Shown: one piece after another, positions 55,107-64,000 of the stretch
How positions within the stretch are numbered: the stretch's first letter is position 1
Layout of the letters: the number at the start of each line of letters is the position of its first letter
Assembly: GCA_963989385.1 (NCBI GenBank)
Contig: OZ022503.1
Coordinates: 71,212,123 to 71,276,122 of the forward strand
Reading direction: 5' to 3'
Length of the DNA stretch: 64,000 nt
Source of the DNA: Ctena decussata
Lineage: Eukaryota > Mollusca > Bivalvia > Lucinida > Lucinidae
Notes under the pieces: model-generated
Databases searched by the model: none
The model's input: only the letters and a program-made list of their open reading frames with translations
Told to the model about the DNA's origin: nothing
Made by a program: the position numbers and the translations under genes

Positions 55107-56306
55107 ATCCCCCGACCGAAAGGTTACCGAAAGGTTCGGGGGATATAGCAATGAGCCTGGCGTCCGTCCGTCCGTCCGTCCGTCCGTCCATCCGTCTGTC
55201 CGTCCATCCGTAAACACTTTCTTGTCCGCTCTGTATCTTGAATACCCTTTGGAATATTTTCATGATACTTCACAGTTATATAGAACAGGTCATGACGATG
55301 TGTCGCGTACAAGAATGGTAACTCTTGCTATTGTACTTTTTGAATTATCTCCCCTTTGGTGATTTTTTGGCAGATTCGTGTCCGCTCTGTAACTTGAATA
55401 CCCTTTGGAATATTTTCATGATACTTCACAGAAATGTAGAACAGGTCATGACGATGTGTCGCGAACAAGAATGACAACTCTTGCTTTCTTACTTTTTGAG
55501 TTATTTCCCCTTGATAGTTTTAGGTGTGATTTTTTGGCATATTCGTGTCCGCTCTATAACTAGAATACCCTTTGGAATATTCTCATGATACTTCACAGAT
55601 ATGTAGAACAGGTCATGACGGTGTGTCGCGAAAAAGAATGACAACTCTTGCTTTCTTACTTTTTGAGTTATTTCCCCTTGATCATTTTAGGTATGATTTT
55701 GTGTCGGCTCTATAACTTGAATACCTTTTGGAATATTTTCATGATACTTCACAGATATGTAGAACAGGTCATGACGATGTGTCGCGAACAAGAATGACAA
55801 CTCCTGCTTTCTTACTTTTTGAGTTATTTCCCCTTGATGGTTTTAGGTCTGATTTCGTGTCCGCTCTATAACTTGAAATACCTTTTGGAATATTTTCATG
55901 ATACTTCACAGATATGTAGAACAGGTCATGATGATGTGTCGCGAATAAGAATGACAACTCTTGCTTTCTTACTTTTGGAGTTATTTCCCTTTGATGATTT
56001 TAGGTGTCCGCTCCATAGCTTGAATACCTTTTGAAATATTTTCATGATACTTCACAGATATGCAGAACAGGTCATGACAATTTGTCTCATACATGAATGA
56101 TAACTCTTGCTTTTAGACTCAGTGAATTATTTCCCTTTGGTAGTTTGAGCTGCTGTTTGAGTCTCTGCTCCATAACTGTATAACCCTGGCCAGCTCCAGA
56201 ATTTGAATAACCGTGTACCTTTTAGAATATTGATGATCATGCTGTGATATCTTATCAGTGTTCCTAACTCTCTCTTACCCCTCCACATTCCCGTGACCCC
56301 TCCTGC

Positions 56307-56354
<48 letters not shown>

Positions 56355-56686
56355 AATTTTTTTTTTTCCAGATTTGGATTCTTTGTCTAAATCCACTTAC
56401 TAGAGAGCTCAAAATTAGGTTTGTAGGGCTTGTACTTTAGAAGTTATTCACACATTTTGAAAGTTGAATGTATCGTATGCTATACATTTGTGTATATGGT
56501 GGCTGTTTGAGATATTACCTCTTTTTAGCAGTCAAGCATACTGTTTTAGTCTGAGTGTTAGATAATCATGCATCTGTTAACAGTTAATGTCAATCAAAAG
56601 CATAAAAGAACGACAATATATTACTAATATGTGTTTTGAAGTGCACCCTTTTTACCAAGGCCCATGGGGGTCTTCGGTCGGGGGAT
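55107..56686 (+). mobile_element. Helentron-like element, ATIR ATCCCCCGACC, intron 2
   Basis: ATCCCCCGACC (55107-55117), preceded by a T-run, is exactly inverted as GGTCGGGGGAT at 56676-56686. GGTTCGGGGGAT closes the 5' hairpin at 55133-55144. A (TCCG)n leader and about six units of about 155 bp follow (TGTCCGCTCT, AATACCCTTTGGAATATTTT). A GCCATCTCCTCTGATGGC hairpin lies just after the 3' repeat. A 37-C run at 56308-56344 lies inside. Confidence 0.75.
56308..56344. repeat. Homopolymer C tract (37 C)
   Basis: Pure C run followed by A13-14 and T10 tracts. Length may be an assembly estimate. Confidence 0.85.
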
Positions 56687-57834
56687 TTGCCATCTCCTCT
56701 GATGGCTATTTTCATCCTATACATAACAAAATCATAATTTTGCAGAAATGTGAGGTCTTGCATAAAAAAGTTTCTATACAAAAACAGGACCTAAAACATG
56801 TCATTTTCACCTCTTAATTACAAGGGAGTAAAAGTTGGCTGTTGGAATTCCCATTTAGTTTTACGTGTTAGAGCATGTGACCAATGTACGCTATCCCTAG
56901 AACAAAATTTGCATAATTAATTTAAATTTTATTCTAAATCCATTTTTTCTACTTTTTGTTTCACCCATATATTATCAAATTTCAAAACATACACTTTTTA
57001 CTCGCAAAATAATATAATAGTTCAATATTTATTTACAGCATAGTATCACCTGACCAGTGATACCATGCGTTACGCGTGCGGACAGATGAATACTTTTACT
57101 ATTTCATTCATATACGCCCACACCTGTAGTAAACTACGAGTTTACGCTATTGCCTATCAACAATATTTTGGCTGTTCTAACAAGCATACGACGCCCTTTA
57201 GTGAAACTGCTCAGTTGTTGCATTAAGGTCAATGGAAAATATTTTACAAAAGCACCCAAAAATTAGGACTTTCCGTATTCTGTTATGTATAGTTATAGGA
57301 ATCATTAGGACATTGGAACATTTGATGGAACTTTCATCGTTTTCGAGAAAATAAGCAAAACCCCATTTGCACATGGGAGCAAACGGACTATACATGGATA
57401 TACATGTAACTCACTGTGTTTTTGCCATTTTTGTTGCAACTGCTTTGGCAAGCAGAAGTGACATAGAGTTTAAGCTAACTCATGATGTTGTCTCAGCTAC
57501 ACCCGTGTAGTTTGCTGACCTTGACCTAATTTTCATGCTCTGCTAAACATAACCAAATTTATGACCTCCCTCTGTGTTAACTCCTTTTCTCAGAGTCTAA
57601 AAGAGCTTCTGTGATGAAAGCTTACTCCATGAGGTTGTTTCTGCAATAGCAGCAGCATCATTTGCTGACCATGATCTTCTTTCCATGCTGTTTTGGATAT
57701 AATCACTCACGTTTATCTAAAGTGCTTATCTCCATTCTAAACGACGAAAATTAGGAATTAATGTGGGCAATTTGAGTAATCAAGGGAGACAGACCTTTTT
57801 GCAGTAGTGACATAGCCTTTCCTTCCGAATTCTT
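56687..57834. other. Intron 2, unannotated part
   Basis: AT-rich, no exon-like frame. AGCAAACGGACTATACATGG near 57371 mirrors AGTCCGTTTGCTCCCAAATG near 55014, so an older insertion (which includes the 55107 element) may span about 55010-57390. Confidence 0.45.
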
Positions 57835-58030
57835 GTTAGAAAGGGGAATAACTTCTGCGACTTCCTGTTTGCTTCCCTGGATGACATAGCCCTTCCAAAA
57901 TAGGGTCAACTCTTAAAGGAAGCAATTTAGGGGAGCAAATTGTTTCCTATGAGAGTTGATCCCTATCGAGAAGGAAGGCAAAAATGAGAATGACAGAGTT
58001 GCTTCCCCTGAAATTGTACTCATTCACCTC
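57835..58030. mobile_element. MITE copy, GGAAGCAACT family, next to exon 3
   Basis: GAAAGGGGAATAACTTCTGC, GACTTCCTGTTTGCTTCCCT, AGGAAGCAATTTAGGGGAGC and an inverted right half, GAGAAGGAAGGCAAAAATGA and AGAGTTGCTTCCCCTGAAAT. It ends less than 30 bp before the exon 3 acceptor. Confidence 0.78.
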
Positions 58031-58057
58031 AGTAATAACTGATTATTAATTTTTCAG

Positions 58058-58189
58058 GTGCTTTTCTGATACCATTCTTCTTCTTCCTAATATTATGTGG
58101 TTTCCCGCTCTTCTTTCTGGAGCTGTCACTAGGCCAGTTCTCGGGAACCAGCTGTCTCTATGTATGGAAGTTCTGCCCCCTGTTTAAAG
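58058..58189 (+). CDS. SLC6 transporter, exon 3 (TM2)
   Basis: Acceptor TTAATTTTTCAG|GTGC, donor AAAG|GTAAAT, phase 1 in and 1 out. It encodes AFLIPFFFFLILCGFPLFFL (TM2) and ELSLGQFSGTSCLYVWKFCP, then LFKG. The NGGGAFLIP junction with exon 2 and the FFLELSLGQF motif are near-invariant family features. The 132-bp length matches SLC6 exons coding TM2. Confidence 0.95.
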
Positions 58190-58628
58190 GTAAATTTTAT
58201 GCCTTGAAATTTGAAGGCCAAGATATATAGCTTTGGCTTATTAGTTTGCAATGTATTCAGTTTGTATATATTAGGCCTAACAGAAAGCTCCTTTAAAGTA
58301 ATAAAAATGTATTTCCGTTCAAAAAAAGTATCATATTTACCATTGTACCATTTGTAGATTACTTGTCACATTTAGGGAGAGGACTATATAATGTTGTGTA
58401 TAACTTGTGTCCAATCCCTTTGTCTTTTTGCAATAAAATATGTTTAATCTAAAGCACCTATTTAAAGCAAACAATTTTTACCCTGATCAGACTGCTTCTA
58501 AAGAAGCAGTCTGTTTAGGGTATGCATTGTTTGCCACTTCTCTAGCACATTTCTGACTCATCATTATAGGTTAAAATCAACTTTTGCAAATTTTAGAATA
58601 CAGTCATTCATGCTAGCTATGTGATTAC
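58190..58628. other. Intron 3, unannotated part
   Basis: Non-coding. A degenerate AGACTGATC-type repeat lies at 58480-58545 (CTGATCAGACTGCTTC and its inverted partner GAAGCAGTCTG). Confidence 0.5.
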
Positions 58629-60902
58629 CAGGGTGTGCACTGGGCCCCAGAAAACGAGCGACATGAAGTCGCTTTCCAGCTGAAGCCGAGCGACTTCTAA
58701 AGAAACAAGGCGAAGTGGGACGTTTGTAATTTTTTTAGGTCCTACCGGAGTTAAAACGCAAAACTGAAAGTACAAGTTATGACCTTGTCAGTAACTTTGT
58801 TCCCGGCCCAATTCGTAATAAATTCCCACATCAGCGCAGACTGATCGTTGTTCATTCATGTACGTTTAAAATGTGAGCACAGAAGACTCCGATAAGACTG
58901 CGTGGACTTGCAGGCTGATCTATGTCAGTTTTCTTTGAATGCGCATCAAGTATCTTTCTTCCTGACACACCTGTACAAATCTGCACGTGCCATCGATCGA
59001 TATCAGTGTCTATAGCGGTGTCTTTGAAGTTTGCTTACGATCAGTGTGTTCCGACACGGAATGTACCAATGAGGTCTCCGACAGCTTGCGCATCTGCAGA
59101 GACTGTTCAGAGTGTATGTCTTGGCTAGATATTTCTCAGCATCCATACATATTGATGCGAAAAGACAAGATTCTGATAGCGCGGATGCCCAGGCTGATCC
59201 GAGTCTTGTTCCTCTATTATATAACTTCCGCCGATCCATAGCTTGTTTGTACGGAAAAACATTGATCAGAAGTCGCGATTTCGGTCGTCGGCTCAATGCC
59301 GGTCTGAGTTTTCTCAAGTTAATTCTACACCAGCACCGTACATAGCGCAGTCTATTTGTTTGTTGAAACAAAATCTGACCATTAGGACAAGACTGAGCAG
59401 GCTGGTTTGGACGTTTGCACACCCACAATGCCAAACGCGTGGAAGCGATCTCACCGCTCCGAAGGCTACTTTTAAAAGGTACTTAATTGCGTGTGCATAT
59501 GACGCAGATTGATGCGCATTTGCAAAGTCTGATGAAAGCTAACTCGATGAACAATCTATCAAAGGAGGACTCTGATTAACTTCAGTTTCAGATGGTGTAA
59601 GGTCTTATTTTACCCGACTTATAGAAAATATTTCAAGTCACAGCGGACAGTCGCTGCATGGGAAGTCCGGTGAACTCATGACCCGCACCACATAAAGTGT
59701 ATCTTATGGAACATGCGAAGAGTGCAGACTGATAAGCTTCTTCGGAAGTATTCGCTTTTCAAAGGGTAACGGTGACGCTCATTTATCAAAGACCTTATTG
59801 GCGGTCAGAAAACACCAATCGCATTACAATATTGCGCAGGCTGATACGAGTCTTTGCTATCAGCGTATGTCTGGGTTAAGATACCTTCTCCCGTCTCTCG
59901 GTTCAATCTGACACATTGAGTTGCACGTGTCAGAGGCGGTGTCCTTTGATCTGAAACTGAAATCAACAAGTGGGATTAGACATGTGTCTGACCTATTAAC
60001 GTGCAGTGGTTACCGTCTTTAACGGTTGCACTACCGGTTTTACGCTCGGTAATCCCGTTTGCATTGATGTAAATGCGTAACTCGCACTGGTAGCCAATTT
60101 TTCCAGTTTTTTTTTTTAAACATAAGATTGTTCATTTGCCGGTTCATCCCCAACACGAAACTGAATATGTGACAACAACGTAGACTACGATTCGACGAGA
60201 ATGAGTAAGTCTCGGGTAATGCATTGGCGAAAAGTGCAGCCCGGCGTAGGGGTTACACTGTTCGCAGAACTTTCGCAATCATAAAATTCTATGATAAACG
60301 ATGTAGATCATAACCTGATGCGCTGTCCTGCACTTGTCTACACGACCAGCATTAACATTCTGAACTTAGAAGAATGTGACGATCATTATAAGCCTGCCTA
60401 AGTGAGTACTGTCTTGTCATATCTACCCTGCTAGTTATCCCCCCCCCCCCCCCGTTGAAAGATAAGAAAATCTAAATCATAACGTAAGAAATCAATAAAG
60501 ACCATGATCAGAATGCGCTTTACACCTGCCGCTAAAGCAGATGGATAGATTAAGTCGGCAAAATGTAACGGGATCAAAGCTCTTTCGCTCGTCACTTAGT
60601 GGATTGACTGTACTACCGTTGGCTTTGCCGTGGTGTTAATTTTACCGACTTGATGTCGGCAACACCTATCAAGATCAAAGCTCAATCAGGGTCGGTGATG
60701 CGATTAACGCTGATAAATGAAAGGGGGCTTTGTTAATTGGCGTTGAAATTTGATGTACTGGCGTCAGTCATTTTGACGAAATATTGATCTTACGACCCAG
60801 AAAAACAGGGCGACTCGAACTTCCCTTTTCGGGAAACCCAGGGCGAAGTTTTGAGCCCCAAGGCGAAGTTATCGCCCAACTTTGCCTGCAATGCACACCC
60901 TG
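58629..60902. mobile_element. 2.3-kb TIR element in intron 3
   Basis: CAGGGTGTGCACTGGGCC at 58629 faces TGCACACCCTG ending at 60902. GATTAC flanks it on both sides (58623-58628 and 60903-60908). The inner ends share GCGAC/GGCGAAGT words in inverted orientation. The interior contains many degenerate GCAGACTGATC words in both orientations and a C-run at 60438-60453. The open frames around 58922-59512 are overlapping in both strands and resemble no family. CAGGG ends recall hAT, but the shared flank is 6 bp, not 8. Confidence 0.72.
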
Positions 60903-61596
60903 GATTACATTTTTTGCAGCCACCCTTTTTTAGGTCCCTTTAACTGAAACCTAGTGCTAATAAACCAGTTTCCCAATGTTTAGTGTACTTAATGTCCTTA
61001 AATTTTTCAAATGTCTTTGTTGACAAGTAAGCAATTTATTTGATTCTATATCTTTAACTCCAGCAGTTTAAAATCATATATATGTACGTAGTAATATGAA
61101 ATTGATTTTATTAGTTAGTAACATGATGTCATAAATCATTTATTATATATGGTTTTATCACAAAGTTTTGTTTATTGCCTTTCAATGCTAAAAGTTACAG
61201 TAAGGCAGAAATTTACACTGGAATTAAGCATCAAATAAACACTTTCAGCCTAACTAAAACAGTCATATTAAATACATAAAGTCTTCCAGACTGCTTAAAA
61301 TTCTGCATCTATTCTATCCCATAACCTTACAAGGTCATTGGGGCACCTCAGCTAATTCTGCAAAAATTCTGCATACCATATTTCTTTGGTTATAAGTTAA
61401 AGATTTTTTGCCTCCAAAACAATCCCAAAAATCTAGATCTGACTTATAAGACAGATCTAGATATTTGGTATTGATATATAAGACAGATCTAGACTCTTTG
61501 GGTTGTTTTGGAAGCGAAAAACTCATATTGAAGCAGAGTTTCATTAAAACAGGAATGGGACTATATAAGAAAGACTAACTTCCACAGTGTCATTCT

Positions 61597-61693
61597 TGGA
61601 CGGACACACGGCGCCAAGTGAGTGCAACTATGGTTACGTACCGTTGAGCCACTTGGGTAACGTCGATATGAGAATTGAACTGAACTGAACAGG
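61597..61693 (+). mobile_element. 97-bp micro-SINE with exact 13-bp TSD
   Basis: GGACGGACACACGGCGCC...TTGAACTGAACTGAAC, nearly identical to 9263-9358. ACAGTGTCATTCT is exactly duplicated (61584-61596 and 61694-61706). It lies in intron 3 of the transporter, about 280 bp before exon 4. Confidence 0.92.
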
Positions 61694-61973
61694 ACAGTGT
61701 CATTCTGTCTCTTGATCTCATAGTGTCAACACCTCCAGTCAGCCAATAAAATCATCATAGCTGTTAATTCTGGTCCACTGATTGGTTGACTAAATTTTCA
61801 CACCTTTACCTAGACAGGTAATATTGTTATGTGTTGGGAACCAGACCCCCCTCGGGCAGAGAAGTTCTGTCTTTAAGATATTTTAGGTCATTCTAGAGAA
61901 GGGAAAACCCCATCTTATAGTTGAATAAATAGGGTACCTTTATAGAGTTTTATATGTTTGTTTATTTTTGCAG

Positions 61974-62268
61974 GAGTTGGGTACATGATGATGGCCGTAT
62001 CCTTTGTGTATTGTTGGTATTATATCATGGTGCTAGTCTGGGTGCTTGTGTACTTTGTTAATTCTTTCCTTGCGGAACTGCCCTGGGGAAAGTGTGGCCA
62101 GTCCTGGAATTCAGAGCATTGTATCACTGGCTTCTTAGACAAGAGTGAGACTGTTGATGCGTGTAATGGGACAGTGGGTTGTCTTGAGAACATTACAGCT
62201 GGTGTTGTTGCTAATACTATTAACACAACCAGAGACCTTAGTTACACAGCAACCAAAGAATTTTGGCA
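61974..62268 (+). CDS. SLC6 transporter, exon 4 (TM3 and extracellular loop 2)
   Basis: Acceptor TTATTTTTGCAG|GAGTTG, donor GGCA|GTAAGT, phase 1 in and 2 out. TM3 is MMMAVSFVYCWYYIMVLVWV followed by LVYFVNSFL. The loop starts AELPWGKCGQSWNSEHC, containing the conserved disulphide cysteine pair and the ELPW motif. Three N-glycosylation sequons follow (NGT, NIT, NTT), as expected of the long extracellular loop 2. The exon closes TKEFW before the junction codon. Confidence 0.94.
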
Positions 62269-62482
62269 GTAAGTTACTTGTTTTAGTAACTTTGCCTTTT
62301 TCAAACTTTTAAGTCAAAATTGTTTGAAATTAAATTTCAAATTTTCTTTCTTACCATGGGTCCCATGGACCAGATATGGTAGTCAAGAGTTCTGACTCAT
62401 AACTAACGTTTGAGCCACCTTAGAAAGCCTAACTCTGCTAATGGGAGGTTTAGGAGTTTTATTGCTTTGGTTTTTGCAAAAC

Positions 62483-62520
<38 letters not shown>
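62483..62520. repeat. Poly-A tract, intron 4
   Basis: About 29 A followed by AGAAGAAAAAAACAACAACA. Possibly the tail of an old retroposon, but no body is recognisable upstream. Confidence 0.8.
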
Positions 62521-62521
<1 letters not shown>

Positions 62522-62876
62522 ACAACAACAAAAATAGATAAATAAATAAGAATAGAGAAAACAAAAATAACTGGTCTTCCAACCAAAGAAATATGCCCAT
62601 ACGTGCAGTTAAAAAATGCAAGAAAAGAGATGTATCTGTATAATCATGGTAGATTTCAAAATATTACTGGTACATCACCCATAAAATTATCAAGTTGATA
62701 TAGCTATCCAGAATGGACGCCATGATTTGTTTGGGAAGACTCAGACTGAGACAATCAAAAAAAAAAATGTTAGAAAATTCATAGTTGTGCATACTAACAT
62801 CAAACACTATATATGTATCTCTTAAAATGCTGCTTTGAAATTACAGTGCCATTTCTGCTTGGCCATCCATTCACTA

Positions 62877-63080
62877 CAGTCAACTCCCGATATCTCGAAC
62901 ACTGATATCTCAAAGTATCTTCTTATATCAAAGAATATATTTCCTATTTTTATGTACATTTCAACTCCTGTTATCTCAAACTACTGATATCTCATAGTAA
63001 TATTTTGGTACCAGAAAATTTACTTTGAGATATCAGTAGTTTGGGTTGAAGCTTGACTTCGAGATATCGAGATTTGACTG
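62877..63080. mobile_element. Tc1/pogo-like MITE with TA duplication, intron 4
   Basis: CAGTCAACTCCCGATATCTC at 62877 and GAGATATCGAGATTTGACTG ending 63080, flanked by TA (62875-62876, 63081-63082). Internal GATATCTCAAAGTA / TACTTTGAGATATC arms make the rest palindromic. The CAGTCAAxxCTCGATAT terminus resembles pogo/Tigger-type ends. The element ends 34 bp before exon 5. Confidence 0.82.
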
Positions 63081-63114
63081 TATTTGGTTTACATTTCAAA
63101 TTTATCTTTTTCAG

Positions 63115-63382
63115 CAATTATGTTCTTGAGAAGTCCTCAGGTCTTGAAGAATTTGGTACCGTCCAGTGGCACCTGGCGGTGGCTCTTGTGGTTGCCTGGA
63201 TACTGATCTTCCTCTGTCTGATGAAGGGCATTAAATCAGTGGGCAAGGTTGTTTATGTAACGGCCCTTCTGCCATATGTTCTGCTGACAGTCTTTCTTGT
63301 AAAGGGGTTGACATTGCCTGGTGCTGTTGATGGAATCTTGTTTTATATCAAACCTGATTTTACAAGATTGCTTAATGGGCAG
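63115..63382 (+). CDS. SLC6 transporter, exon 5 (end of loop 2, TM4, TM5)
   Basis: Acceptor TTTATCTTTTTCAG|CAATTA, donor GGGCAG|GTAAGT, phase 2 in and 0 out. It encodes NYVLEKSSGLEEFGTVQWHL, TM4 (AVALVVAWILIFLCLMKG), KSVGKVVYVTALLPYVLLTV (TM5) and LVKGLTLPGAVDGILFYIKP, then DFTRLLNGQ. GKVVYxTAxxPY and GxTLPGAxxGI are family signatures. The next exon (TM6 onwards) lies beyond the window. Confidence 0.95.
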
Positions 63383-63411
63383 GTAAGTTCTAATTCAGCG
63401 CTTATAGTATT

Positions 63412-63652
63412 AGAGCCGCAACACGAGAAAACCAACAATGTGGTTGTGAGCCCAGCACAGACTCAGATCAGCCTGGGCCTACGCCCAGTCTGATCATAGT
63501 CTTCGCTGTCCGCATGGAGGTAGCCTAGACCCTTGACTACCCTTTGAGCACTAAATAAAGAGTCTGATCAAACTGGGTGGATGCCCAGGCTGATCTGAGT
63601 CTGCATCGGGTGCACAACCACATTGTTGGTTTTGTCGTGTCGCGGCTCATTT
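63412..63652. mobile_element. AGACTCAGATCAGCC MITE, full copy, after exon 5
   Basis: GAGCCGCAACACGAGAAAAC and CCAACAATGTGGTTGTGAGC at the left are mirrored by CCACATTGTTGGTTTTGTCG and TGTCGCGGCTCA at the right. Inside are AGACTCAGATCAGCCTGGGC and its inverted partner. It starts about 30 bp after the exon 5 donor. An open frame reading into it from the exon (HEKTNN...AQTQISLGLRPV) is a read-through artefact. Confidence 0.88.
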
Positions 63653-63749
63653 ATAAAACAGGAGTTTACCCTTCCCTAATTACCTTATATCTGTAAATCA
63701 GTTGTGTATAACTTAGGTATAAAACTAAGCTGTATGGCCACACCTGCAA

Positions 63750-63845
63750 GGGAGATTACTCAGACTTCCATTTGTTTGCCTCCCTTCCTGTAGGTTACCC
63801 TGAGAGAACAGAGTTTGCTGAATAGAGAGAGCAAATACTTTAACA
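63750..63845. repeat. MITE fragment, GGAAGCAACT family
   Basis: GGGAGATTACTCAGACTTCC, TTTGCCTCCCTTCCTGTAGG and GAGAGCAAATACTTTAAC: the left half of the family, diverged. Confidence 0.5.
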
Positions 63846-64000
63846 CTTTTACTGCCACGTGTGACTATAGTTGAAATTTGCAGCCTGTTACAGTACTTGC
63901 TATACTGATGTAACCGTAGAAGAGGAACTATCAGATTAGATTACCGTGGTACAAATTTACTACCCAATACCCGAATGCTTATAACTATGTTATGCATAAA
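63846..64000. other. Intron 5 (start), nothing recognised
   Basis: AT-rich intronic sequence to the window edge. Confidence 0.5.

Larger units (their letters stand above)
52319..63382 (+). other. SLC6-family Na+/Cl- amino-acid transporter gene (5' part)
   Basis: Five coding exons join at GT-AG junctions in phases 0, 1, 1 and 2, giving 321 codons; the last exon ends in phase 0 at 63382 and the gene runs out of the window. The product is the first half of a plasma-membrane neurotransmitter:sodium symporter: acidic N-tail, TM1 with the GNIWRFPY signature, TM2, TM3, a glycosylated extracellular loop, TM4 and TM5. The TM1 position that is Asp in monoamine transporters is Gly here (SVGVGN), so an amino-acid substrate is expected. 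Wording of the TM4-TM5 region is closest, to my eye, to glycine or GABA transporters. Introns are 1.66, 3.81, 3.78 and 0.85 kb and full of mobile elements. Confidence 0.9.

Noticed and set aside
58922..59512. Overlapping open frames on both strands up to 143 codons
   Set aside because: They lie in the 2.3-kb TIR element, on opposite strands over the same bases, with no recognised family.

Overview
The window looks like animal, most likely bivalve mollusc, genomic DNA. The reasons are an intron-rich SLC6 transporter gene with canonical GT-AG junctions, AT-rich introns, tRNA-derived SINEs, PHD/endonuclease LINE remains, fold-back MITEs, and the tandem-core Helentron/'pearl'-like elements known from bivalves. 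No prokaryotic gene or CRISPR array is visible. Species and copy number cannot be determined from one window.

The only host protein gene I can support lies at the right end, on the + strand. Five coding exons (52319-52366, 54029-54248, 58058-58189, 61974-62268, 63115-63382) splice in perfect phase into the first 321 codons of a Na+/Cl- coupled SLC6 amino-acid transporter (glycine/GABA-like): N-tail, TM1-TM5 and a glycosylated second extracellular loop. The gene continues past the window. Its introns are crowded with mobile elements, some within tens of bases of splice sites.

Left region (1-6.5 kb): SINE and MITE debris, then three hAT-like fold-back elements nested one inside another, two with exact 8-bp target duplications. 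From 6.5 to 18 kb lies one LINE copy (PHD finger, AP-endonuclease, start of reverse transcriptase) split by four insertions: two TIR elements, a 96-bp SINE and a 7.7-kb TIR element with a TAT duplication. Removing the SINE and the 7.7-kb element at their duplications restores the LINE reading frame. From 18 to 31 kb the DNA is AT-rich with scattered repeats. It includes a miniature LTR element (TRIM) at 26.0-26.45 kb whose two LTRs each carry a tRNA-like pol III promoter, and a chimeric retroelement remnant at 27.4-28.1 kb.

From 31 to 57 kb the region is dominated by elements of one architecture: a T-run, an 11-13 bp terminal motif, a 5' hairpin, often a Tccg-rich stretch, tandem units of about 145-180 bp, then the exact reverse complement of the terminal motif and a second hairpin. 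Five elements share the plan but have different terminal motifs. They resemble non-autonomous Helitron2/Helentron elements (HINEs). The largest, 46699-49898, has about 21 units of 145 bp arranged partly as alternating dimers.
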